The notes beneath the pieces were generated by a model. The model did not search any database, had not been told where the DNA came from, and was given only the letters and a program-made list of their open reading frames with translations. The position numbers and the translations under genes were made by a program. Of a stretch of 64,000 nt of DNA, positions 30,199 through 38,002 are shown piece by piece (position 1 is the stretch's first letter; each line of letters opens with the position of its first letter). Where the stretch lies: contig JANPJV010000212.1 of the NCBI GenBank assembly GCA_031425695.1, forward strand, positions 1 to 64,000, in the 5' to 3' direction. Source of the stretch: JANPJV01 sp031425695 (GTDB lineage Bacteria > Pseudomonadota > Gammaproteobacteria > Xanthomonadales > SZUA-5).

Positions 30199-31104
30199 TC
30201 AGTCGAACCCCAGCACCTTCAGCGCGCGGTCGTCGTCGGTCCAGTTGGGGCGGACTTTGACCCAGAGTTCGAGGTGGACTTTGCCGTCGAAGAGTTTTTC
30301 CATCTCGAGGCGGGAGTTGGTGCCGACGCGTTTCAGGCGGTCGCCGCCGTCGCCGATCACAATGGCTTTCTGGCCCTCGCGCTCGACCCAGACCACGGCG
30401 TTGATGCGGCGCATGGTGCCTTCGATCTCGAAGCCTTCGATTTCGACGGCGCAGGCGTAAGGGACTTCGTCCTGGAGCTGGCGCATGAGCTGTTCGCGCA
30501 CCAGCTCGGCGGCGAGGAAGCGTTCGCTGCGGTCGGTCAGCATGTCGCTATCGAACAAAGCCTCCTGCTCAGGCAGCAGGTCCGCCAGGCGCTTGCAGGC
30601 CTCAATGGTGCCCATTTCCTTGGTGGCGCTGCAGAGCAGCACGGCAGCAAAGTCGTGCAGCTTCGACAGGCGCTGGATGTATGGCAGCAAGGTGGTCTTG
30701 TCCTTGATCGTATCGACCTTGTTGATCAGGAGCGCGATCTTCGCGCCGTTCTCCTGGGCGCGTTGCAGCGCGCGAGCATCCCCCGCCTTCCAGGCGCCGG
30801 CCTCGACCACCAGGATGATCAGGCTGACGTCGTGCACCGCCTGCGCGAGCGCGCGGTCCATGGCCTTGTGGACCGCATTCGGACGCCGTGCCTGCAGCCC
30901 GGGCGTGTCGACGAAAGCGATCTGCGCATGTTCGAAGGTGCGCACGCCGATGACGCTCTGGCGCGTCGTGTGCGGCTTGGCCGAAACTGCGCCGAGGTGC
31001 GCGCCGACCAGCACGTTCAACAGGCTCGACTTGCCGACGTTCGGCCGACCAAGAAAAGCGGCATAGCCCGCACGAAACCTCGTCTCACCAGCATCAGTAC
31101 TCAA
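30199..31104 (-). CDS. era: GTPase Era
   Basis: A 301-aa ribosome-assembly GTPase that binds 16S rRNA. G1 FLGRPNVGKSSLLN, G2 region PHTTRQSVIGV, G3 FVDTPGLQ, G4 LLINKVDTI, G5 CSATKEMG. The C-terminal KH domain carries AIVIGDGGDRLKRVGTNSRL (GxxG loop) and HLELWVKVRPNWTDDDRAL. The TTG start overlaps the rnc stop as TTGA, so the two are coupled. Confidence 0.96.
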   Translation of the reverse strand: MSTDAGETRFRAGYAAFLGRPNVGKSSLLNVLVGAHLGAVSAKPHTTRQSVIGVRTFEHAQIAFVDTPGLQARRPNAVHKAMDRALAQAVHDVSLIILVVEAGAWKAGDARALQRAQENGAKIALLINKVDTIKDKTTLLPYIQRLSKLHDFAAVLLCSATKEMGTIEACKRLADLLPEQEALFDSDMLTDRSERFLAAELVREQLMRQLQDEVPYACAVEIEGFEIEGTMRRINAVVWVEREGQKAIVIGDGGDRLKRVGTNSRLEMEKLFDGKVHLELWVKVRPNWTDDDRALKVLGFD

Positions 31105-31808
31105 CTACCCGCTCCTCTTTTGTAGAGCGGAGCTTGCTCCGCTGCTTCCAGAATCTGAAGGACCGCCGCTGCGGCAATTTGTTCGGCGGCCTTGCGGCTA
31201 CGCCCTTCCGCCGCTGCGGTGACGTTAAGCTCGGGCACCGTGCAGCTCACGGTGAACAGCTTGTCGTGATCTTTGCCGGAGGATTCCACCAGCGTGTACG
31301 AAGGCAGCGGCAGCGCCCTTCCCTGCAACAGTTCCTGCAGGCGCGTCTTCGGATCCTTGAGCGCCCCGAGGTCGATGCTCTCGATGGCGTCGACGAACAG
31401 CGCCTCCACCAGCGCCCGGCAGCGTTCCCAGCCGGCGTCGATGAACACCGCCGCGATCAATGCCTCGAGCGTGTCGGCGAGGATCGAGTCGCGCCGGAAA
31501 CCGCCGCTTTTGAGCTCGCCACTGCCCATGCGCAGGTGCTCGGAGAGGTCGATGCCGCGGGCAATGTCGGCCAGGCTGGATTCGCGGATGAGCGCGCTGC
31601 GCAGCCGCGTCAGGTCGCCCTCGGCCGCGCGCGGGAAGCGCCGATAAAGCTCGATGCTGACAATGCTGTTGACCAGTGCATCGCCGAGGAATTCCAGGCG
31701 CTCGTAGTTGGCCTGGCCCGCGCTGCGATGCGTGAGCGCGCGATCCAGCAACGCTGGTTCGGAAAACACCACGCCGAAGCGCCGCAGGGGGTTAGTGTGG
31801 TGTGTCAT
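31101..31808 (-). CDS. rnc: Ribonuclease III
   Basis: A 235-aa double-strand-specific RNase. Catalytic domain: LTHRSAGQANYERLEFLGDA (signature NERLEFLGDS) and DTLEALIAAVFIDAGW, which carry the metal-binding acidic residues. The dsRNA-binding domain follows: DPKTRLQELLQGRALPLPSY, FTVSCTVPELNVTAAAEGRS, and RKAAEQIAAAAVL. The ATG at 31808 is chosen; the 14-residue extension upstream is unlike the family. It is coupled to era by a 4-bp overlap. No distinct gene or clear promoter was seen in the 287 bases between it and the DUF4845 gene. Confidence 0.94.
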   Translation of the reverse strand: MTHHTNPLRRFGVVFSEPALLDRALTHRSAGQANYERLEFLGDALVNSIVSIELYRRFPRAAEGDLTRLRSALIRESSLADIARGIDLSEHLRMGSGELKSGGFRRDSILADTLEALIAAVFIDAGWERCRALVEALFVDAIESIDLGALKDPKTRLQELLQGRALPLPSYTLVESSGKDHDKLFTVSCTVPELNVTAAAEGRSRKAAEQIAAAAVLQILEAAEQAPLYKRGAGS

Positions 31809-32095
31809 GAATAATTTGAAGTTGTTCCGATGGACTTCGCCGCCAGGCAACGCGCAGTGAAACCGGTCTGCTCACGCGGCATGCTGCGTGGCCGGTTGAA
31901 CGCCCGACGGCTATGCCGGCGGGCCGTTAGGAGGAATTGCCCCTTCTATCGCGTCAGCGAGATCAATCCGCTGGCGCGGCAAAAGCATCGCAGCATGGCG
32001 GCGAACGACGCGGAAATAATTCAAGGTATCAATGACACACGGCACCGAGCAGCGCCGACATGCATACCGTCAGCCCAAAAGACGCCGCGTCGGCG

Positions 32096-32476
32096 TTATT
32101 CAATTGCCGGTCGCGACAGCTCGACCGTGTGGTCGAACATCGCCACGACGTCGAGGTTGTACACCAGCGGCTTGCGCACCTCGTACTTGACGCGCAGGAA
32201 CACGCCGTTCTTGCGGTTGACCTCGACGTTGTTGCGCTTGACGTTCTCGACGTAGCCGATGTTGAAGCTCTTGTCGAGCGCGTTCCACATCTTGTCCGGC
32301 GGGAAGGTCGCTGCACCGGGGGTGTTCTGGACCTGCTTCATGGCTGCCTTGACCGCCATGTACTCGCTGTAGATCGGGAACAGCTTGGCGCCGATCAGCA
32401 GGAAGAACACCGCGAGTGCCGCGACGATCATAAAGCCAATCAGGGTGATGCCGAGTTGTTGCCGTCGCGTCTGCAT
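32096..32476 (-). CDS. DUF4845 single-pass membrane protein
   Basis: A 126-aa protein with an N-terminal pilin-like membrane helix (QLGITLIGFMIVAALAVFFL) and a small periplasmic domain (VKAAMKQVQNTPGAATFPPD, NVKRNNVEVNRKNGVFLRVK, YEVRKPLVYNLDVVAMFDHT). DUF4845 proteins occur between lepB and rnc in gammaproteobacteria. Function unknown. It starts 4 bp after the lepB stop. Confidence 0.92.
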   Translation of the reverse strand: MQTRRQQLGITLIGFMIVAALAVFFLLIGAKLFPIYSEYMAVKAAMKQVQNTPGAATFPPDKMWNALDKSFNIGYVENVKRNNVEVNRKNGVFLRVKYEVRKPLVYNLDVVAMFDHTVELSRPAIE

Positions 32477-32480
32477 AGTC

Positions 32481-33302
32481 TTACCCCACCTTCATGCCAA
32501 TGCGGTCCCAGGACACAAAGCCCCGGATCTTCCAGTCCCAGTGCATCCAGACGAAAAAGGCCCGTCCTACAAGGTTCTTTTCCGGAACCAGGCCCCACAC
32601 CCGACTGTCCTCACTATTATCGCGGTTATCGCCCATCATGAAATAGTGCCCGGGCGGCACTTCCCAGTTTCCGCCGATGACGCCGTGACCGCCGCGCAGC
32701 AGGATCTGGTGGTCGATGCCGACCAGGTCCTCGGTGCGCAGCTCAGCGCCGGTCGACTCACTGTTGCTGCCCTGGCCAAAATAACGGCCGACCTGGGTCT
32801 GCCCCATCGGCACGCCGTTTACATATAACACGTCGTTGACATAGTTGATCTGGTCGCCCGGCAAGCCTACCAGGCGCTTGACGTAGTTCTTGGTCGGCTG
32901 CGTCGGCGGCCGGAAGACCACGACGTCGCCGCGCTCCGGCAGGCCGACGTCGATGAATTTGGTATTCAGCACCGGAACCCGCAGGCCATAGGCGTATTTG
33001 TTGACCAGGATGAAATCCCCGATCAAGAGGGTCGGCACCATCGAGCTCGACGGAATGGTGAAAGGCTCGACCAGGAACGAGCGGATCATCAACACCGCGA
33101 GGATCACCGGGAAAAAGGATTTGCTGTACTCGACGATCACCGGGTCACGCGACGCCGGTGCCGCGGCAGCCTGCTGCGCGGCAGCAACGCCATAGTTCTC
33201 GCCCAGGCGCGCCAGGCGCTGCTTGCGGAAGAACAGCGAATCGACCGCCCAGACAAATCCGGTCAGCGCCGTCAGCACCACCAGAATCAACGCAAAATCC
33301 AT
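32481..33302 (-). CDS. lepB: Signal peptidase I
   Basis: A 273-aa inner-membrane protease. Two N-terminal membrane segments (about 3-22 and 63-80). Catalytic Ser in PFTIPSSSMVPTLLIGDFIL and the general-base Lys in TKNYVKRLVGLPGDQI. C-terminal box FMMGDNRDNSEDSRVWGLVP. It cleaves Sec and TAT signal peptides on the periplasmic face. Located between lepA and the DUF4845 gene. Confidence 0.95.
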   Translation of the reverse strand: MDFALILVVLTALTGFVWAVDSLFFRKQRLARLGENYGVAAAQQAAAAPASRDPVIVEYSKSFFPVILAVLMIRSFLVEPFTIPSSSMVPTLLIGDFILVNKYAYGLRVPVLNTKFIDVGLPERGDVVVFRPPTQPTKNYVKRLVGLPGDQINYVNDVLYVNGVPMGQTQVGRYFGQGSNSESTGAELRTEDLVGIDHQILLRGGHGVIGGNWEVPPGHYFMMGDNRDNSEDSRVWGLVPEKNLVGRAFFVWMHWDWKIRGFVSWDRIGMKVG

Positions 33303-33332
33303 TCCGCCGCTCTCCTTGCCATCCTTGAAGAA

Positions 33333-33362
33333 GCGTCCGCGCGTAGCGCAGACCCACCAAAA
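33333..33362. repeat. Dispersed repeat C copy
   Basis: GCGTCCGCGCGTAGCGCAGA followed by CCCACCAAAA in the gap between lepA and lepB. Matching units occur at 37968-38002 and as three tandem copies at 51541-51642, always in an intergenic position. Confidence 0.75.
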
Positions 33363-33371
33363 CCCAAGCTG

Positions 33372-35162
33372 TCAGTCGTTCGTTTGCAGGACGGCAAGAA
33401 ACGCCTCTTGCGGAATTTCCACGCGACCGACCTGTTTCATGCGCTTCTTGCCCGCCTTCTGCTTGTCGAGCAGTTTGCGCTTGCGCGAAACGTCGCCGCC
33501 GTAGCACTTGGCGAGAACGTTCTTGCGCATCGCCTTGACCGTCGAGCGCGCAATGATGGCCGCGCCAATCGCCGCCTGGATGGCGACATCGAACATCTGC
33601 CGCGGAATGACTTCGCGCATGCGTTCGACCAGGTCACGCCCTCTTCGTTCCGCATGCACGCGATGCGCGATCAACGAAAGTGCGTCGACGCGATCGCCAT
33701 TGATCAGGATATCCAGGCGGATGAACGGGCCCGGCTCGAAGCGGTCCATGTGATAGTCGAAGGATGCGTAGCCGCGACTGGCCGACTTCAGCCGGTCGAA
33801 AAAGTCGAGCACGACCTCCGCCAGCGGCATCTCGTAGGTGATTTGCACCTGCGTGCCCATGTAATTGATGCCCTTCTGGCGGCCACGCTTTTCCTCGCAC
33901 AGCGTGATCACCGGGCCGACGTAATCGGGCGGGACCAGGATGTTGGCGACGATGATCGGCTCGCGGATTTCCTCCATCTCGCTCGGATTCGGCATCTTGG
34001 CCGGATTGTCGAGGTCGATGACCTTGCCGTCCTTCATCAGCACCTGGTAGATCACGGTGGGCGCCGTGGTGATCAGGTCGAGATCGTATTCGCGCTCCAG
34101 GCGCTCCTGCATGATCTCCATGTGCAGCATCCCGAGGAAGCCGCAGCGGAAGCCGAAACCCATGGCTTCGGATGATTCGGGCTCGAACTGCATCGCCGAA
34201 TCGTTGAGCTTGAGCTTTTCCAGTGCTTCGCGCAGCGCGGGATAAGCGTCGGCTTCGGTGGGAAACAGGCCGGCGAAGACGCGCGGCTTGATCTTCTGGA
34301 AGCCCGGCAACGGCACCGTGGCTGGCTTGGCGGCGTTGGTGAGCGTGTCACCGACCGGCGCGCCGTGTACTTCCTTGATCGCCGCGCAGACGAAGCCCAC
34401 CTGGCCCGCGGTCAGCTTCTTGCGCTGCTCGCGCTTGGGCGTGAACACGCCGACCTGGTCAACATTCCAGGTGCGGCCAGTGCTCATCACCAGGATCTTT
34501 TCGCCGACGCCAATCTCGCCCTGCATGACGCGCACGAGCGAGATCACGCCGAGGTAATTGTCGAACCATGAATCAATGATCAGCGCCTTCAGCTGCGGAT
34601 CGCCGTGATCGGTCGGCGCCGGGATGCGGGTGATGATCGCTTCCAGCACCGCACGCACGTTGAGCCCGGTCTTGGCGCTGATCTCGAGCGCATCGGTGGC
34701 GTCGATGCCGATGATTTCCTCGATCTCCTTGCGCACCTTGTCCGGATCGGCAAAGGGCAGGTCGATCTTGTTCAGCACCGGCACCACTTCGAGCCCTTGC
34801 TCGACCGCGGTGTAGCAGTTGGCGACGCTCTGCGCCTCCACGCCTTGCGCCGCATCGACGACCAGCAGCGCACCTTCGCAGGCCGCCAAGGACCGGCTCA
34901 CCTCGTACGAGAAGTCGACATGGCCCGGCGTATCGATGAAATTGAGCTCGTAGACCTCGCCATCGTCACTGCGATAGGGCAAGGAAACCGCCTGCGCCTT
35001 GATGGTGATCCCGCGCTCACGCTCGATCGGGTTGGAGTCGAGTACCTGCTCCTCCATCTCGCGGTCCTGCAGACCGCCACAGATCTGGATGAAGCGATCG
35101 GCGAGCGTGGATTTGCCGTGGTCGACGTGGGCAATGATTGAAAAGTTACGAATATTCTTCAT
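33372..35162 (-). CDS. lepA: Elongation factor 4 (LepA)
   Basis: A 596-aa translational GTPase. G1 FSIIAHVDHGKSTLADRFI, G2 region RERGITIKAQAV, G3 FIDTPGHVDFSYEV, G4 LNKIDLPFADPD. The LepA-specific C-terminal block is present: KCYGGDVSRKRKLLDKQKAG followed by KKRMKQVGRVEIPQEAFLAV. The ATG at 35162 gives the standard start MKNIRNFSIIAH. Normally preceded in this order by rseA/rseB and mucD; mucD is not present here. Confidence 0.96.
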   Translation of the reverse strand: MKNIRNFSIIAHVDHGKSTLADRFIQICGGLQDREMEEQVLDSNPIERERGITIKAQAVSLPYRSDDGEVYELNFIDTPGHVDFSYEVSRSLAACEGALLVVDAAQGVEAQSVANCYTAVEQGLEVVPVLNKIDLPFADPDKVRKEIEEIIGIDATDALEISAKTGLNVRAVLEAIITRIPAPTDHGDPQLKALIIDSWFDNYLGVISLVRVMQGEIGVGEKILVMSTGRTWNVDQVGVFTPKREQRKKLTAGQVGFVCAAIKEVHGAPVGDTLTNAAKPATVPLPGFQKIKPRVFAGLFPTEADAYPALREALEKLKLNDSAMQFEPESSEAMGFGFRCGFLGMLHMEIMQERLEREYDLDLITTAPTVIYQVLMKDGKVIDLDNPAKMPNPSEMEEIREPIIVANILVPPDYVGPVITLCEEKRGRQKGINYMGTQVQITYEMPLAEVVLDFFDRLKSASRGYASFDYHMDRFEPGPFIRLDILINGDRVDALSLIAHRVHAERRGRDLVERMREVIPRQMFDVAIQAAIGAAIIARSTVKAMRKNVLAKCYGGDVSRKRKLLDKQKAGKKRMKQVGRVEIPQEAFLAVLQTND

Positions 35163-35257
35163 GCGTCGCAGATGCGCTCGCGCCGTGCCATGCAATCCGC
35201 GCCGGAGGAGGCTTTAAGGGGAAACCGTGGATTAGAGCACGAACAGCGTAGAGCGTC

Positions 35258-35445
35258 GGTTTGGGTTTCGGTTGTCGGTTTCGGAGGCTGTGCTCCCCTC
35301 TCCCATGCTTGTTGGGAGAGGGGCCGGGGGAGAGGACGCTTCTTGTTGGGACAAAGGCCCCTCTAACCTGCCCCTCTCCCTAAAAGCATGGGAGAGGGGA
35401 GCAAAGCCGCCCTTTTCCGAAAACCGAAAACCGACACCGAAACCC
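35258..35445. repeat. Nested repeats: element F inserted inside element E
   Basis: Outer arms GGGTTTCGGTTGTCGGTTTC (from 35263) and GAAAACCGAAAACCGACACC (to ~35438) are the family E stem. The loop position is occupied from 35292 to 35402 by a complete family F element, GCTCCCCTCTCCCATGCTTG to GCATGGGAGAGGGGAGC. After F, the GCCGCCCTTTTCC of the original E loop resumes. It fills the gap between the rseB stop and the lepA leader, leaving 3 bp to rseB. Confidence 0.9.
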
Positions 35446-35448
35446 GGC

Positions 35449-36402
35449 TCAGCGCTGCCCCGCCAGCACCGCCGCGCCCAACTGTTCCAGGGTCGCGTTG
35501 GGGACGTCGCCGAGGACGTAGATCCAGGCGTCGTTGGCGTTGATGGCGACCTGGCCCATGGCGCCGTGGCGCCAGCCTTGGGTCAAGGGTGCGCGGCCGG
35601 GCTGGGTCGGGAGGCGGTAGACCGATACCCAGGCCAAGCCATCGCTCAGGATCCACTGGCGGGCGCCGGCGATGCCGGGGACCGGGATCGGCTCGCCGAC
35701 CTGGCTGAAGCCGGCGGGCAGCGGCATGCCTACGCCCGCGGGCGTGCTGCGGCGTGCGATGCCCGCGGCCACTCCGGCAAATCCATGCACATTGAGGCGG
35801 GTAACCATGCGCCGCTCGAGCACGCTGCCGTCGGCGCCGATGCGCTCGCTGCGCAGCGGCAAGCCGGTATCCGCATCCAGCCACAGGCGCAGCCCGAAGC
35901 GATCATTGCTGACCGGGTCGATGCGCACCTGGATGGCCGCGCGACCGGCGACGCGATCGCGCGCGCCAAGACTGATGCGGTAGGTGCCCTCGAGGCTGGT
36001 CGCGAGCAGGCTCGCCGGCATTCCCTGCGCTTGGCCGAGGCGCAAGTCGCCCTCCGGGCCGAGCAGGGACATGCCCTGTGCGGTGTGCACATAGCGGCGG
36101 CGCTCACCGTTGAGCGCGACCACCTGCTGCTCCGGACCGTGCGGCCCAATGCGTTGGGTGACTTCGACCAATTGCCACTCGCGCCCGTGGTCGATGACCA
36201 GGGTGGCGTCGTAATTGAGCGATTGCTGGGCCTTGGCCATGCGCGCCGCCCAGGCCGGCCATTGCGGTGCGGTCGCGGCGCCTGGCAAGGCCGGCGCAGC
36301 CACCGGCGCTACCGGCGCTGCCACCTCCGGCGCCGCCTGCGCGCCTGCACCCGCGTGCAGCGGCAGCAGCACCGCCAGCGCGAGGATGCGCACCGGCGTC
36401 AT
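35449..36402 (-). CDS. rseB: Sigma-E regulatory protein RseB/MucB
   Basis: A 317-aa periplasmic protein with a signal peptide and an Ala/Pro-rich linker. The N-terminal LolA-like fold (MAKAQQSLNYDATLVIDHGR, GERRRYVHTAQGMSLLGPEG, RFGLRLWLDADTGLPLRSER) is followed by the smaller C-terminal domain (PAGFSQVGEPIPVPG, RQWILSDGLAWVSVY, VAINANDAWIYVLGDVPNAT). It binds RseA and protects it from DegS. It overlaps rseA by 4 bp (ATGA). Confidence 0.88.
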   Translation of the reverse strand: MTPVRILALAVLLPLHAGAGAQAAPEVAAPVAPVAAPALPGAATAPQWPAWAARMAKAQQSLNYDATLVIDHGREWQLVEVTQRIGPHGPEQQVVALNGERRRYVHTAQGMSLLGPEGDLRLGQAQGMPASLLATSLEGTYRISLGARDRVAGRAAIQVRIDPVSNDRFGLRLWLDADTGLPLRSERIGADGSVLERRMVTRLNVHGFAGVAAGIARRSTPAGVGMPLPAGFSQVGEPIPVPGIAGARQWILSDGLAWVSVYRLPTQPGRAPLTQGWRHGAMGQVAINANDAWIYVLGDVPNATLEQLGAAVLAGQR

Positions 36403-37016
36403 TGTCCCGGTTGAGTTCCCTGGGCGTTGACGACCGGGGTGTTGTACAGATGACTGGCACCGCCGACCATGAAGCTGCCATCGCTGACCTGCGCATGGCG
36501 CAGCAGCAACAACTGGTCTGCACTGATCGAGTCGGGCCCGCCGATAATCCGCGAGCTGGTCGCCGACACGGTCTGCACGCCGTTGCCGACGTCATTCAGG
36601 CTCGGTGCGATTGGCCCCGGCACGCCGGCCGGCAAGGCCACCCGTGGCGCCGGTGCTTCGACCAGCGCTGGTGCGCCGTCGAGGCCGCTGCGCGGGGTGA
36701 TCGAGAGCACGGCAACCATCGCTACCGAGGCAGCAATGGCGGCGCCAATCCACGGCCGCCAACGCTGGCTCTTGGCAGCGGTGGCGCGCGGCGCCGCATC
36801 TTCGGCGGCCAATGCACCCATGATCCGGTCGGCCAGGTCGACCGTCGGGGACGCGCCCGGACGGTGCGTCAAGACATCGCGTGCCAGGTGCATGCGTGCC
36901 CAGGTGGCACGCAATTCCGCGTCATGCTCCAGGCGGCGCAGCAGGAAGGCGCGCTCATCGCGCGACAGCTCGCCGTCCATCAGTGCCGACAGTTGTTCCT
37001 TGATGTCTTCGCTCAT
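36399..37016 (-). CDS. rseA: Anti-sigma-E factor RseA
   Basis: A 205-aa single-pass membrane protein. The N-terminal anti-sigma domain carries EQLSALMDGELSRDERAFLL and RRLEHDAELRATWARMHLAR. The membrane helix is at about 89-107 (IGAAIAASVAMVAVLSI). The remainder is a periplasmic tail that RseB binds. It starts 4 bp after the rpoE stop and overlaps rseB. Confidence 0.9.
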   Translation of the reverse strand: MSEDIKEQLSALMDGELSRDERAFLLRRLEHDAELRATWARMHLARDVLTHRPGASPTVDLADRIMGALAAEDAAPRATAAKSQRWRPWIGAAIAASVAMVAVLSITPRSGLDGAPALVEAPAPRVALPAGVPGPIAPSLNDVGNGVQTVSATSSRIIGGPDSISADQLLLLRHAQVSDGSFMVGGASHLYNTPVVNAQGTQPGQ

Positions 37017-37020
37017 GTCC

Positions 37021-37710
37021 TCAACCCTCGACCAGAGGCCGGATCTTTCGGTCCACCGCTTCGCGTCCGCGGAAGATGCGCGAACGCACCGTGCCGATCG
37101 GACAATTCATGATCTGCGCGATCTCTTCATAGCTGAGCCCGTCGATTTCGCGCAGCGTCAGGGCCGTCCGGATTTCCTCCGGCAGGTCTGCGACTGCGGC
37201 GAGCACCGTGCGTTCCACTTCCTCGCGCAGGAATTCATTTTCGGGAGTGGCATTGTCGTGCATGCGGCCGGCGCCTTCGCGCTGCACCGCATCATCCATC
37301 AGCACGTCGTCGAGCGGCGGGCGCCGCGACTGGCTGACCAGGAAATTCTTGGCGGTGTTGACCGCGATCTTGTAGAGCCAGGTGAAGAACGCGCTATCGC
37401 CGCGAAAATTGGGGAGCGCCCGGAAGGCCTTGATGAAGGCTTCCTGGGTGACGTCCTGGGCCTCGTGCCAGTTGGGCACGAAGCGCTGCACCAGCGCGAC
37501 GATGCGATGCTGGTACTTGCGCACCAGCAGATCGAAAGCCATGCGGTCGCCGGCCTGTACGCGTTCGACCAGGGCCGCGTCGATGGCCGCCTCTTCCACC
37601 GCGCCTCCCGTCGTGAATGTGAAGTTGCGTACCACTGGCGCCGCCATGACCACGGCACCCGTTGGCGCGGGCAACGGTTTCTGCAGATTGAGCCCGATGG
37701 CCTCGCGCAT
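37021..37710 (-). CDS. rpoE: RNA polymerase sigma factor RpoE (sigma-E)
   Basis: A 229-aa group IV sigma factor. Region 2: LVERVQAGDRMAFDLLVRKY, HEAQDVTQEAFIKAFRALPN, FFTWLYKIAVNTAKNFLV. Region 4: DLPEEIRTALTLREIDGLSY, EEIAQIMNCPIGTVRSRIFR. The start at 37710 has TAGGAG 6 bases upstream and gives an N-terminal extension of about 35 residues beyond the usual family start; ATG 37647 is the alternative. It controls envelope stress genes and is held by RseA. Confidence 0.95.
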   Translation of the reverse strand: MREAIGLNLQKPLPAPTGAVVMAAPVVRNFTFTTGGAVEEAAIDAALVERVQAGDRMAFDLLVRKYQHRIVALVQRFVPNWHEAQDVTQEAFIKAFRALPNFRGDSAFFTWLYKIAVNTAKNFLVSQSRRPPLDDVLMDDAVQREGAGRMHDNATPENEFLREEVERTVLAAVADLPEEIRTALTLREIDGLSYEEIAQIMNCPIGTVRSRIFRGREAVDRKIRPLVEG

Positions 37711-37820
37711 TCTCGTCTCCTAAGTGACCTTAAGGAAGACATGCGCGGGAGGTGAAAAGTTCCGGGGGGGTGCTCGCGCCTTTCGTAAACTGGCGGCGGC
37801 GAATGAGTCGTGCGTCGTGA

Positions 37821-37911
37821 TTTTGGAGTGCGGCGCGTTGCGCCGCTTTGGATGCTGTCCGCTCGCTGTGGGAGAAGCATCCAAAGCGGCGCGGAGCGCC
37901 GCACTCCAAAT
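37821..37911. repeat. Large perfect-armed hairpin (family I)
   Basis: The left arm starts TTTTGGAGTGCGGCGCGTTG and runs through CGCCGCTTTGGATGCT. The right arm AGCATCCAAAGCGGCGCGGA continues to GCGCCGCACTCCAAA. The arms are about 35 bases, with only a few mismatches at the inner GCGC(g/a)(t/a)GCGC, and the loop is 19 bases. It lies upstream of rpoE on the minus strand and downstream of the alcohol dehydrogenase. Confidence 0.9.
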
Positions 37912-37967
37912 TTCACCACGAGCCCTACGGCGTCCGCACCACCGTGCGGCGGCTGTTGCCCTTGGTG

Positions 37968-38002
37968 GATCCGCGCACAGCGCAGACCCACCACAAGCCC
38001 TA
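37968..38002. repeat. Dispersed repeat C copy
   Basis: GATCCGCGCACAGCGCAGAC followed by CCACCACAAGCCCTA. It abuts the stop codon of the alcohol dehydrogenase gene (its last codons lie in the unit's edge). The preceding 37915-37967 stretch contains two CCCTACGGCGTCNNCACCAC-like pieces of the same flank. Confidence 0.65.

Noticed and set aside
31809..32095. A leader peptide or sRNA gene upstream of rnc
   Set aside because: No start with a ribosome site, no terminator-like hairpin and no recognisable promoter could be supported.
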